DNA from: Anaerolineae bacterium
GTDB taxonomy: Bacteria > Chloroflexota > Anaerolineae > UBA1429
Length of the DNA: 47,648 nucleotides
Direction: 5' to 3'
Assembly (NCBI GenBank): GCA_021162655.1
Contig: JAGGYI010000083.1
Location: 1 to 47,648, forward strand
Below are positions 35,126-42,936 of this stretch, piece after piece (position 1 is the stretch's first letter; every line of letters begins with the position of its first letter). The position numbers and the translations under genes are program-made. The notes under the pieces were generated by a model that was not told the origin of the DNA, did not search any database, and saw only the letters and a program-made list of their open reading frames with translations.

Positions 35126-35158
35126 CAAAAAAAGGGCCAACTGCATACAGTTGGCCCT
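35126..35158 (-). terminator. Intrinsic terminator of the SH3b-domain gene
   Basis: An 11-bp perfect stem AGGGCCAACTG/CAGTTGGCCCT (35133-35143 and 35148-35158) with a 4-nt loop. On the minus strand it is followed by seven T, 18 bp after the SH3b stop. It lacks a T-run on the plus strand. Confidence 0.85.
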
Positions 35159-35175
35159 CCGCCATCGTCAAAAGA

Positions 35176-35757
35176 TCATACAGGAGTCAGATACATGCTT
35201 GCAGCCCAGAGGTAAATCCCATCGATGGCTACCTGAGTCCATTGAAGACCACCACTCCACTGGGTTAAACCAGTAGGCTGAAGCACCGTGCCATAGGGAA
35301 CAATCCGCCACACCGGGTACCAAAGACCAGGACCTGAACGCAGGCGAAGCCCTATAGGGGCAATTACTTTCAGTCCACTTTCACCGGAGGGAGAATACCC
35401 TCCATAGTTCGCCAGGTAGGCAGAGGCGCAAAATCCCTCATAATACCGTCCCCAGCGATAAACGCGCACGTACGTCCAGCTAATCCCCTGATTCCAAACA
35501 GGGCCTCCTCCTGGGTAAACCTTTTCGCCATTCCAGAGGACTAGGATCACCGGTGCCGCCAGGCTAGGCCCCTCTCGTAACCTCAATCCATACACTGCCC
35601 GTACTCGGGTAGGCGCTCCCCATGTGGGAGGAGCAGTGAGAACGGGAGTGCTCCCACTGCCTGGGCTAGGTGGAGCAGCTGAAACAAGCATAGGCAATAG
35701 AACCATGCTACTTAACACACCTAGCCAGAGAATCAGACGAATAATCCGCTTCTTCAT
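35176..35757 (-). CDS. Secreted bacterial SH3-domain (SH3b) protein
   Basis: A 193-aa exported protein: signal peptide (about 1-26, ending VSA|APP), a Pro/Gly/Ser-rich stretch, then two SH3b-like repeats. The first has VYGLRLREGPSLAAPVILVL with YPGGGPVWNQGISWTYVRVY, the second IGLRLRSGPGLWYPVWRIVP with LQWTQVAIDGIYLWAASMYL. The LRxGP and the W(T/Q)xV patterns are the SH3_3 signatures, associated with cell-wall or peptide binding outside the cell. ATG 35757 is chosen because AAAGGAG lies 8 bases upstream. It has its own terminator. The ligand is unknown. Confidence 0.85.
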   Translation of the reverse strand: MKKRIIRLILWLGVLSSMVLLPMLVSAAPPSPGSGSTPVLTAPPTWGAPTRVRAVYGLRLREGPSLAAPVILVLWNGEKVYPGGGPVWNQGISWTYVRVYRWGRYYEGFCASAYLANYGGYSPSGESGLKVIAPIGLRLRSGPGLWYPVWRIVPYGTVLQPTGLTQWSGGLQWTQVAIDGIYLWAASMYLTPV

Positions 35758-35900
35758 CGGCACCGCTCCTTTCACCCTTTGGCGCTCTCCAGTTTCTTCC
35801 TATCGAAATACCCTTAGAGGCTCTTCATCACGTCTTAAAAAGTCCTTGCCATCCTTTCCCTGGCCTCTCTATCCTAACACGTCTTAAAGCCATTGTCAAC

Positions 35901-35935
35901 AAAAAAGGTGATCCGCTCTTGCCAAGCGAATCACC
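35901..35935 (-). terminator. Intrinsic terminator of tRNA-Glu
   Basis: GGTGATCCGCT (35907-35917) pairs with AGCGAATCACC (35925-35935) with one wobble on the minus-strand transcript. It is followed by six T on the minus strand and lies about 20 bp downstream of the tRNA 3' end. Confidence 0.8.
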
Positions 35936-35957
35936 ACCAGCTATAATAATTCTCTAG

Positions 35958-36031
35958 TACCGCATGGGGGATTCGAACCCCCGATCTCCTCCTTGAGAGG
36001 GAGGTGTCCTAGTCCACTAGACGAATGCGGC
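35958..36031 (-). tRNA. tRNA-Glu (anticodon CTC)
   Basis: The 74-nt minus-strand sequence folds as a cloverleaf: acceptor GCCGCAT/ATGCGGT (first pair G-U), D arm with AGTGGACTAGG, anticodon stem CCTCC/GGAGG around the loop CTCTCAA with CTC as anticodon, and T arm GGGGGTTCGAATCCCCC. CCA is not encoded. It reads the glutamate codon GAG. A hairpin terminator follows and a promoter precedes it. Confidence 0.95.
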
Positions 36032-36044
36032 ACAGGGCTTTTCT

Positions 36045-36072
36045 ATAATAACAAAAACCATTACCTTGTCAA
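36045..36072 (-). promoter_or_regulatory. Promoter of tRNA-Glu
   Basis: On the minus strand TTGACA (36072-36067), 16 bp, TATTAT (36050-36045). The predicted start is only a few bases before the tRNA 5' end at 36031. Confidence 0.65.
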
Positions 36073-36092
36073 ATTCCAGGGGAGAATCCGCA

Positions 36093-36503
36093 ATGTGGGC
36101 CAAGCTGACCATCCGAACCAGCACAAAAACAGAACTTGTCGATATAACCACTCAGGTTCAGGAGATCGTTCAAAGGAGCTCTGTAAGAGATGGAATCTGC
36201 TATCTCTTTATTCCACACACTACAGCAGGTCTCACCCTAAACGAGAATTGGGATCCTTCCGTCCGTGAAGATATCATCAGGACTCTCAACAAACTCGTTC
36301 CACAAGCAGGCGATTATCGCCATGTAGAGGGAAATTCGCCCGCCCACATCAAAGCTTCACTGATGGGCTTCTCTGCCATGATCCCCATAAGAAATTCCCA
36401 CTTGCTCTTGGGCACTTGGCAGGGCATCTACCTAGCTGAGTTTGACGGCCCTCGCCAGCGCAACGTTTGGGTTCACGTCGCCCCCTTGAATCAGTCTCCT
36501 TGA
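36093..36503 (+). CDS. YjbQ/UPF0047 family protein
   Basis: A 136-aa protein of the YjbQ (secondary thiamine-phosphate synthase-like, UPF0047) family. The conserved blocks are FIPHTTAGLTLNENWDP, GNSPAHIKASLMG and LGTWQGIYLAEFDGPRQRNV. Members bind a metal ion and form trimers; a weak thiamine-phosphate synthase activity has been reported for some, but the true role is uncertain. ATG 36093 is chosen since GGGGAG lies 8 bases upstream; the longer reading from 36066 overlaps the tRNA promoter. It precedes the TIGR03960 gene by about 80 bp. Confidence 0.9.
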   Translation: MWAKLTIRTSTKTELVDITTQVQEIVQRSSVRDGICYLFIPHTTAGLTLNENWDPSVREDIIRTLNKLVPQAGDYRHVEGNSPAHIKASLMGFSAMIPIRNSHLLLGTWQGIYLAEFDGPRQRNVWVHVAPLNQSP

Positions 36504-36581
36504 CATTCCTTCTTTTGGTCCCCCTTGCGGAAAAAGCTATAATATTTGACGATTCTACTTAAAATTCCTGGGAGCTTGAGC

Positions 36582-38438
36582 GTGCAGATCTCTGAGGAGA
36601 CCCTTCAACGCCTTTTGGCATGCGTGCAAAAACCCGCTCGCTACGTGGGGCAAGAATGGAATAGCATTACCAAAGACTGGGCGACGGTCACGGTCAAAGT
36701 CGCTCTGGCTTATCCCGATATCTATGAGATCGGCATGTCGAACCTGGGACTAACCATTCTCTACGATCTCGTGAACCGAGAACCAGATATGCTTGCTGAA
36801 CGAGTGTATGCCCCTTGGCATGATATGGAATCCGTTATGCGCTCCGCAGGAATCCCTCTCTTTTCTCTAGAGACCCGACATCCCCTCGCTGAATTCGACG
36901 TCCTCGGCTTCAGCTTGCAGCACGAACTCACTTACACCAATGTGCTCAACATGCTTGACCTCGCCCAGATCCCTGTTCTCGCTCGGGAGCGAACGAACAA
37001 GGTGCCTTTGGTCATTGCCGGCGGGAGCTGTACATACAACCCCGAACCAATGGCCGACTTTATCGACCTCTTTGTCATTGGAGAGGGAGAAGAGGTTCTT
37101 TTAGAACTCCTCAGGGCGATCAAGACATGGAAAGAGGATCCCCTTTCTCCTAGCAAAGAAGAACTCCTGCGTCGTTTGGTCCATATCCCAGGTGTATACA
37201 TCCCTAGGTTCTACCAAACACGCTACGCCAACGATGGAACACTCACGGAGCTAAGCCCCTCTATTCCGGAAGCCCCCCCAAGGGTGCGTAAACGCATCAT
37301 CCCAACATTAGGCCCAGTGCCCACACGCCCTGTGCTACCCCACATTCAGGTTGTACACGATCGAGGAATGGTCGAAATTCAGCGGGGCTGTAGTCGGGGA
37401 TGCCGCTTCTGTCAAGCGGGAATCATCTATCGTCCTATCCGGGAGCGCCCAGTGCAAGAGGTTCTGGAAGCCATCGATGAGCTCGTAGCACACACGGGCT
37501 ACGAAGAAGTGGGCCTCGTCTCCCTCAGCAGTAGCGATCATAGTGGGATCGCCAAGATTGTCGAGGAAGCAATGGCTCGCCACAGGGAGGACGGACTGGC
37601 TATCTCCCTCCCCTCCTTACGGCTCGACTCCTTCTCCATACAGCTGGCTGAAATGATCCAACAGACCCGTAAAACGGGGCTCACCTTTGCTCCAGAAGCG
37701 GGCAGCCAAAGGCTGCGCAACGTCATTAATAAAGGCATCGAAGAGGAAGAGATTTTTCGAACGATCGAGGCTGCTTTCAAAAGCGGCTGGAATCGGATCA
37801 AACTCTATTTTATGATAGGGCTTCCCACTGAAACGGATGAAGACGTTCTCGCTATCGCCCAGCTCGTCCGCAGGATTTACCACCAGGGAAAAGCTCTACG
37901 TCAAAGGAGAATTGAACTCAACCTCAGTGTTGCCACTTTTGTTCCCAAACCTCACACCCCCTTCCAATGGGTGCCTCTAGCCTCTCGAGAAACAATTATG
38001 CACCGTCAACAGCTGCTACGGGAAAATATCCGAGAACGTAGGGTACACCTCAGTTACCATGATTGGCAAAGCACCTGGCTAGAAGCAATTTTCAGCCGCG
38101 GTGATCGCCGTCTGGGCCCCGTGATTTACCGCGCATGGCGCTCTGGGGCATCTTTTGATGCCTGGAATGAGCATTTTGATCCCCACCTCTGGGAACAAGC
38201 CTTCCAAAAGGAAAAGATAGACCCCTCCTCTTACCTTCGTGAGCAAGCGCCTAACGAACTCTTGCCTTGGGAGCACATCGACACAGGGGTCACCAAAGAT
38301 TTTCTCTGGAGAGAATACGAACGAGCCCTCCGGGGAGACCTCTCCCCAGATTGCCGTCAGAGATGCCATAACTGTGGGATCCTCCAAGCTTTTGCCAAAG
38401 AGCGAAAGCGCTCTAAAAACACCTGGGGGTGCCCATAA
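36582..38438 (+). CDS. TIGR03960-family radical SAM protein
   Basis: A 618-aa radical SAM enzyme of the conserved but uncharacterised TIGR03960 group. The N-terminal part (about 1-240) resembles a B12-binding-like Rossmann domain (VALAYPDIYEIGMSNLGLTI, HELTYTNVLNMLDLAQIPV). The [4Fe-4S] triplet is Cys270, Cys274 and Cys277 in GCSRGCRFCQAG. Further SAM-barrel blocks are LSSSDHSGI, FAPEAGSQRLRNVINKG and WNRIKLYFMIGLPTET. The start is uncertain; GTG 36582 has GGGAG seven bases upstream, while earlier TTG codons have none. The next gene is its usual partner, a TIGR03936/DUF2344 protein; in other genomes the pair often lies beside ribosomal or RNase genes, so an RNA or ribosome modification is often guessed. 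Confidence 0.9.
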   Translation: MQISEETLQRLLACVQKPARYVGQEWNSITKDWATVTVKVALAYPDIYEIGMSNLGLTILYDLVNREPDMLAERVYAPWHDMESVMRSAGIPLFSLETRHPLAEFDVLGFSLQHELTYTNVLNMLDLAQIPVLARERTNKVPLVIAGGSCTYNPEPMADFIDLFVIGEGEEVLLELLRAIKTWKEDPLSPSKEELLRRLVHIPGVYIPRFYQTRYANDGTLTELSPSIPEAPPRVRKRIIPTLGPVPTRPVLPHIQVVHDRGMVEIQRGCSRGCRFCQAGIIYRPIRERPVQEVLEAIDELVAHTGYEEVGLVSLSSSDHSGIAKIVEEAMARHREDGLAISLPSLRLDSFSIQLAEMIQQTRKTGLTFAPEAGSQRLRNVINKGIEEEEIFRTIEAAFKSGWNRIKLYFMIGLPTETDEDVLAIAQLVRRIYHQGKALRQRRIELNLSVATFVPKPHTPFQWVPLASRETIMHRQQLLRENIRERRVHLSYHDWQSTWLEAIFSRGDRRLGPVIYRAWRSGASFDAWNEHFDPHLWEQAFQKEKIDPSSYLREQAPNELLPWEHIDTGVTKDFLWREYERALRGDLSPDCRQRCHNCGILQAFAKERKRSKNTWGCP

Positions 38439-38440
38439 AG

Positions 38441-39115
38441 ATGCGTCACCAAGTCACCCAACGTCTTCGGGTTACATTCGGGATTCACGGCCCTTTGATT
38501 TACCTTTCCGTGCTTGATCTCGGCCGGCTCTGGATTCGTCTTTTACGACGCGCCAGAGTGCCTGTGGCTTATACTCAAGGTTTTTCCCCACACCCTCGTC
38601 TTCAATTCGCAGCTGCCCTGCCCGTAGGCTATAGCAGCGAATGCGAGCTGGTCGATATCTTTCTTGCCCAGGAACTGACTCCTGCAGAGTTCCTACAAAT
38701 GACAAGGCCACAAGCCCCCCTAGGATTGACGATCCAGCATGTCGAGAACGTCCCTTTAAAAGCAAAATCTCCCCAGGCGAACATGCAGAAAGCCCACTAC
38801 CGAGTTCTCCTGCAATCCCCACTCTCCCCAAAAGAAATCGAAGCAAAAGTGCAGGCCCTTCTAAGCCGGCAGAGCATCATCCGGCAAAGGCGAAAAAAAG
38901 GACGCAAAGTGGATTACGACCTACGTCCTCTCATTTATGAGATCCGGTACGTCAAGTACCAAGGGAACCTACACCAATTGCACATGGTCTTACGCTGCGG
39001 CCCGAAAGGCTCAGGAAGGCCAGAGGAAATCCTTTCCGCTCTAGAAATACCTGTTGACTATTACACAATCTGCCGCACTCGACTTATTTGGGATTTGGAG
39101 GAAAATGCTCAATGA
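38441..39115 (+). CDS. TIGR03936/DUF2344 radical-SAM-linked protein
   Basis: A 224-aa protein matching the DUF2344 family that almost always accompanies or is fused to TIGR03960 radical SAM proteins. The pattern LRVTFGIHGPLIYLSVLDLG, RARVPVAYTQGFSPHPRLQF then AALPVGYSSECELVDIFL is its signature. The end (GRPEEILSALEIPVDYYTIC) also fits. The function is unknown; it is likely a substrate-binding or docking partner. ATG 38441 lies 2 bp after the radical SAM stop; GTG 38429 is an alternative that overlaps it. The stop overlaps the HIT gene by 4 nt. Confidence 0.92.
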   Translation: MRHQVTQRLRVTFGIHGPLIYLSVLDLGRLWIRLLRRARVPVAYTQGFSPHPRLQFAAALPVGYSSECELVDIFLAQELTPAEFLQMTRPQAPLGLTIQHVENVPLKAKSPQANMQKAHYRVLLQSPLSPKEIEAKVQALLSRQSIIRQRRKKGRKVDYDLRPLIYEIRYVKYQGNLHQLHMVLRCGPKGSGRPEEILSALEIPVDYYTICRTRLIWDLEENAQ

Positions 39116-39612
39116 AACGTATCTGGTCACCTTGGCGAATCGAATATATCAGACAGGAAAAACCCCAAGGATGCATCTTTTGCCTCAAAGCTGCCGAGAA
39201 CCAAGATCGCAAAAACCTCATCCTTTACCGAGGCAAGCTTTGCTACGTCATGCTGAATCGCTACCCTTACACCAACGGACACCTCATGGTTATCCCTTAC
39301 GAACATGTCGATAGCCCCACAAAACTCCCTCCAGAAACGCTGACAGAGATGATGCTGACAATGAATATCTGTCTCCAAGTCCTCCAAAAGGCAATGAATC
39401 CCGATGGTTTCAACATTGGAATCAACCTAGGTGCTGCCGCAGGAGCAGGTATCAAAGACCACCTCCACATTCACATTGTCCCCCGTTGGATTGGTGATAC
39501 AAATTTCATGCCTGTCCTCGACGACACCCGTATCATCGTTGAAGCGCTTGACGAATGCTATAACCAACTTGAACCTCTTTTTGCAGAATACTCCTCCGGC
39601 TCGCAGGAATGA
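39112..39612 (+). CDS. HIT-family nucleotide hydrolase/phosphorylase (Ap4A-type)
   Basis: A 166-aa HIT protein. It opens with IWSPWRIEYIRQE and then CIFC, the pattern of actinobacterial and Chloroflexi Ap4A-type HIT proteins, and carries the catalytic His triad HLHIHIVPRW (H-x-H-x-H). NRYPYTNGHLMVIPYEHV is the usual preceding block. It likely splits dinucleoside polyphosphates or related AMP conjugates. GGAGG lies upstream of ATG 39112, and the gene is coupled to the DUF2344 gene by a 4-nt overlap, so it seems to be part of the same unit as the radical SAM pair. Confidence 0.92.
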   Translation: MKRIWSPWRIEYIRQEKPQGCIFCLKAAENQDRKNLILYRGKLCYVMLNRYPYTNGHLMVIPYEHVDSPTKLPPETLTEMMLTMNICLQVLQKAMNPDGFNIGINLGAAAGAGIKDHLHIHIVPRWIGDTNFMPVLDDTRIIVEALDECYNQLEPLFAEYSSGSQE

Positions 39613-39720
39613 AACTTGGTCTCATCAACAAGAAACTTGGGCCTTTACAAACCCCTTTGTTTGAGTAAGATGAGAAACCAATCTTAGGAGCAGGAAAATG
39701 TGAAGTGAAAGGAACGGGTC

Positions 39721-40629
39721 ATGGCGCAAAACTTCCGGGGGATCTTTGCCATCATTCAGACCCCCTTCGATGAGAAGGGAACCCTTGTTTGGGAGGACTT
39801 TGAACGCGAATGCGATTGGCTCGCGCGATCTGGAGCCCACGGTTTAGTCTGGCCAGTTATGGCCAGCGAGTATCCTCTCATTTCCTATCCCGAGCGAGTT
39901 CAAGGGATGCGCCTCGCGGTCCAAGTGGTGAACAAACGCATCCCAGTAGTCATTGGGGTTGCCGATACAAGCAAAGCAGGGGCGGTCGCGCTGGCTGAAG
40001 AAGCTGGGCGAGCTGGCGCGGATGCCATCATTGCCATGCCTCCATGGCACATTAAACTCGCAACCCGTGAGCTCGTCGAAGATTACTATTACGCTCTTGC
40101 GCAAGCTGCTGGGCTCCCTGTCATTGTGCAGAATTGTGACCCTCCATTGGGATCTGGTCTACCAGCAGAGTTTGTCGTTGAACTATGCGAGAAGATTCCT
40201 CTCGTCCAATACCTCAAGGAAGAAAAATCTCCTCAGGGGCATGCGATCAGCCAAGTCCTCTCTCTAGCCTCGCCAGCCGTCAAAGGGGTCTTCTCGGGTG
40301 CCTCAGCTGATTGGCTGATTAGCGAGTATGAGCGAGGCGTTTGTGGGAACATGCCCGCCTGCGTCACTCCCGATATCGACGCCCAAATTTGGAACCTGCT
40401 AGAAGAAGGTAAAAAAGAAGAGGCTCGACGCCTACACAACCTCAAAGTCGTTCTGGACAATGCTCTTCGCTGTATGCCTTCCCGACGAGCAAGAAAAGAA
40501 GTCCTCGTTCGTCGGGGGGTAATTTCCTCCCCTTACGGCCGCAATTTGGGGGCTGCCAAGCTCGATGAGGTGGACCTTGCTGAATTGGACTATGCTCTGA
40601 GCTTGTTAGAGCCCTACTTTACCGTTTGA
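39721..40629 (+). CDS. DapA/NanA-superfamily lyase, probably a sugar-acid enzyme rather than DHDPS
   Basis: A 302-aa class I aldolase-fold protein. The Schiff-base Lys is Lys166 in LVQYLKEEKSP. Where DHDPS and N-acetylneuraminate lyase have a Tyr (YNxP), this protein has Gln137 (VIVQNCDPP), and the usual GTTGE loop is replaced by VMASEYPLIS. These changes argue against DHDPS. From memory, L-2-keto-3-deoxyarabonate dehydratase also has Gln in place of Tyr and a Glu two residues after the Lys (here Glu168), so it is a candidate. The next gene, 26 bp on, is an IlvD/Edd sugar-acid dehydratase, which fits that route. AAAGGA precedes ATG 39721. Confidence 0.82.
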   Translation: MAQNFRGIFAIIQTPFDEKGTLVWEDFERECDWLARSGAHGLVWPVMASEYPLISYPERVQGMRLAVQVVNKRIPVVIGVADTSKAGAVALAEEAGRAGADAIIAMPPWHIKLATRELVEDYYYALAQAAGLPVIVQNCDPPLGSGLPAEFVVELCEKIPLVQYLKEEKSPQGHAISQVLSLASPAVKGVFSGASADWLISEYERGVCGNMPACVTPDIDAQIWNLLEEGKKEEARRLHNLKVVLDNALRCMPSRRARKEVLVRRGVISSPYGRNLGAAKLDEVDLAELDYALSLLEPYFTV

Positions 40630-40655
40630 GCACTTACTAGAACCAGGAGGCCCTT

Positions 40656-42359
40656 ATGGCAAAAGGAGGACGCATTAGCCGGGCTTGGGTTGACGCAGAT
40701 AACCCTCTCCCTATGGAACGCCGTGGGCACCTGCGGGCGATGGGCTTTACCGATTTCGATATGGCACGCCCCTTTATCGGGGTTTGCAACCCATGGAGCG
40801 AACTTAACCCTGGGCATTGGCATTTCCGCACCCTTGCGGAAGCAGTCAAGAGAGGCATTTGGGCAGCCGGAGGTTTTCCTCTCGAATTCCCCACCATTTC
40901 GATGTGTGAGGTATTCCACAACATTTCTACTCTCATCTATCGCAACTTGATGGCCATCGATACAGAGGAATTCATCACTTCAATGCCCTTCGACGGAGTC
41001 GTGCTCCTTTCTACCTGTGACAAAGACGTTCCCGCCCAAGCGATGGCCCTTGCTACCGCCAATAAACCCGCCATCATCGTTACTGGCGGAACCCGCTTGG
41101 CTGGCTATTACCATGGAGAAACTATCGCCTGTTCCACCGACACCCAGAAATTCCAGTGGAACTATAAGGCCGGCACAGCAAGCGCCGAGGAATTACGCGA
41201 AGTAGAAATGAATGGCTTTTTCAACACTTGCGGCGCGTGTGGGGTCATGGGCACAGCAAACAGTGTACAATCGATGGCTGAGGCACTAGGGCTAACCCTT
41301 CCGGGCTGCGCCTCCATCCCCGCCGTTTACGCTCAGCGCATCCACATCGCAGAGGCGACCGGCCGCAAAATCGTCGAGCTGGTAGAACGCAACATTCGCC
41401 CTTCAGACATTCTCACCCGCCCTGCCTTTGAAAACGCCATTCGAGTGCTGATGGCCACAGGAGCAAGCACCAACTTGGTCATCCACCTCATTGCCATCGC
41501 GCGCAGAGCAGGGGTTGACCTCACTCTTGACGACTTTGACCGGCTCGGCCGGGAGACCCCCTTTATCGCCAATGTAAAACCAAGTGGCGCCTATACGGTC
41601 GAAGAGCTCTACCGAGCCGGCGGCATCGCCGCAGTAATGAAAGAGCTTGAGCCCCTTCTTGACACTTCTGTCATGACAGCCAGCGGGCAGACCCTAAAAG
41701 AGAACCTTAAAGGAGTCCGCGTTCGTGATAGGCGCATCATCCGGCCCCTAGATGATCCCCTCTCCCCTGACGGAGGGCTACGCATTCTCCATGGGAGCCT
41801 CGCTCCTGATGGAGCAGTTATCAAAACGGCCGCAGCCTCTCCCAAGCTCCTACGGCACAAGGGACCCGCAGTGGTCCTTAAGAGCCTCGTTCAAGAGGAT
41901 ATCGACCGAGACTTGGCTCACATCACCCCAGATCATATCATTGTAAACCGCTACATGGGCCCAAAAGGAGCACCTGGCATGCCTGAGGTTGGCCCAACAG
42001 GACTACCCCGGCATTTGCTCCGCCAGGGAGTTCGCGACCTCGTCCGCTTGACAGATGCGCGTATGAGTGGCACATCTTATGGCACAGTAGTGTTACACAT
42101 TGCTCCAGAAGCCGCGGTAGGGGGACCACTAGCCATAGTAGAAGATGGCGACATGATCGAACTAGATGCTTATAAAGGAGTCCTCAATCTCCTTGTAGAT
42201 GAGCGTGAAATTCAGCGCCGCCTGGAACGATGGCGCCCCCCAAAGCCAGCGTATACAAGTGGCTACCGAGCACTATGGATCGACCAAGTAACCCAAGCCC
42301 CTGAGGGTTGCGACTTTCAATTTTGCATTGACAAAGATTGGCTGACAAAGCGTCTCTGA
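40656..42359 (+). CDS. IlvD/Edd-family dehydratase (sugar-acid type, arabinonate dehydratase-like)
   Basis: A 567-aa Fe-S dehydratase. Cluster ligands are Cys44 (GVCNPWSELNPGH), Cys121 (STCDKDVPAQ) and Cys192 or Cys195 (TCGACGVMGTANS). Further conserved blocks are HGSLAPDGAVIKTAA, GPKGAPGMPEVGPTG and TDARMSGTSYGTVVLHIAPE. The CNPWSELNPGHWH opening is of the sugar-acid (L-arabinonate/D-xylonate/galactonate) group rather than of IlvD dihydroxy-acid dehydratase. It would convert an aldonate to its 2-keto-3-deoxy form, the substrate type for the upstream DapA-like enzyme. GGAGG precedes ATG 40656. The exact sugar acid is not known. Confidence 0.92.
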   Translation: MAKGGRISRAWVDADNPLPMERRGHLRAMGFTDFDMARPFIGVCNPWSELNPGHWHFRTLAEAVKRGIWAAGGFPLEFPTISMCEVFHNISTLIYRNLMAIDTEEFITSMPFDGVVLLSTCDKDVPAQAMALATANKPAIIVTGGTRLAGYYHGETIACSTDTQKFQWNYKAGTASAEELREVEMNGFFNTCGACGVMGTANSVQSMAEALGLTLPGCASIPAVYAQRIHIAEATGRKIVELVERNIRPSDILTRPAFENAIRVLMATGASTNLVIHLIAIARRAGVDLTLDDFDRLGRETPFIANVKPSGAYTVEELYRAGGIAAVMKELEPLLDTSVMTASGQTLKENLKGVRVRDRRIIRPLDDPLSPDGGLRILHGSLAPDGAVIKTAAASPKLLRHKGPAVVLKSLVQEDIDRDLAHITPDHIIVNRYMGPKGAPGMPEVGPTGLPRHLLRQGVRDLVRLTDARMSGTSYGTVVLHIAPEAAVGGPLAIVEDGDMIELDAYKGVLNLLVDEREIQRRLERWRPPKPAYTSGYRALWIDQVTQAPEGCDFQFCIDKDWLTKRL

Positions 42360-42384
42360 AAAAACTCTCAAAAGGAGATCAACA

Positions 42385-42894
42385 TTGGATACCGGAGAGA
42401 AAACCCTAGCCGAAATACAACTTCAACGGGCAGGGGTCATCCAGTTTGACCCAAAACGTTGCCTAACCTGCCGAGAGTGCGAGGTCGCTTGTTCGCTTGC
42501 TCATGAAGGAGAATGCAATCCCGCTCTCTCACGCATCCAGATCCGCTTTGACGATTTCGTTCCCGGCTTTCCTGATGCATTTGTCTGCAAGCAATGTGAT
42601 TGGCCTGCCTGCTACTATGCGTGTGCAGCCACCTGGGAAGAACCAGCGATCTTTATCGACCCTCAAACCGGGGCACGTTACATCGATGAAAGCAAATGCC
42701 GAGGGTGCGGAATCTGCCTCCAAGCTTGTCCTCTAACGCCAGAAAGATCTGTCATCTTTAGCAAACGGGTGGGACGCAAGCGTATTTACTTCAAGTGTGA
42801 TCTCTGCAAAGACCGTCCCGAAGGCCCACTTTGTGTTTCCGTGTGCCCCAGCCATGCACTTACTTTTATCCCCGCAGAAAAGAGACGCAGATAG
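42385..42894 (+). CDS. Four-cluster [4Fe-4S] ferredoxin (HycB/AOR-accessory type)
   Basis: A 169-aa electron carrier with 16 cysteines in four groups: CLTCRECEVAC, CKQCDWPACYYAC, CRGCGICLQAC and CDLCKDRPEGPLCVSVC. This is the layout of HycB/DmsB-like subunits and of the small ferredoxin subunit linked with aldehyde:ferredoxin oxidoreductases. The start is TTG 42385 (AAAGGAG 8 bases upstream); no other in-frame ATG exists. The gene is 25 bp after the IlvD/Edd gene. No oxidoreductase catalytic subunit is in the window, so it may serve one encoded elsewhere, perhaps oxidising an aldehyde intermediate of sugar-acid breakdown. This is inference. Confidence 0.9.
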   Translation: MDTGEKTLAEIQLQRAGVIQFDPKRCLTCRECEVACSLAHEGECNPALSRIQIRFDDFVPGFPDAFVCKQCDWPACYYACAATWEEPAIFIDPQTGARYIDESKCRGCGICLQACPLTPERSVIFSKRVGRKRIYFKCDLCKDRPEGPLCVSVCPSHALTFIPAEKRRR

Positions 42895-42930
42895 AAAAAA
42901 ATCGACGGGGCCTCTCGGGGAGGCCCCGTC
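42895..42930 (-). terminator. Intrinsic terminator of the lactonase gene
   Basis: A 10-bp perfect GC-rich stem GACGGGGCCT/AGGCCCCGTC (42904-42913 and 42921-42930). On the minus strand a T-rich run follows. It lies 6 bp past the lactonase stop codon and faces the ferredoxin stop. Confidence 0.88.
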
Positions 42931-42936
42931 CTCTGA

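Noticed and set aside
35133-35158. Hairpin as terminator for the ABC permease on the plus strand
   Set aside because: There is no T-run after it on the plus strand; the T-run is on the minus side.
36044-36049. TATAAT on the plus strand as a promoter for the YjbQ gene
   Set aside because: No -35 at the right distance, and the same bases fit the tRNA-Glu promoter on the other strand better.
39721-40629. Annotation as dihydrodipicolinate synthase (dapA)
   Set aside because: The catalytic Tyr and the Thr-Thr loop are replaced, and the neighbours are sugar-acid genes rather than lysine genes.
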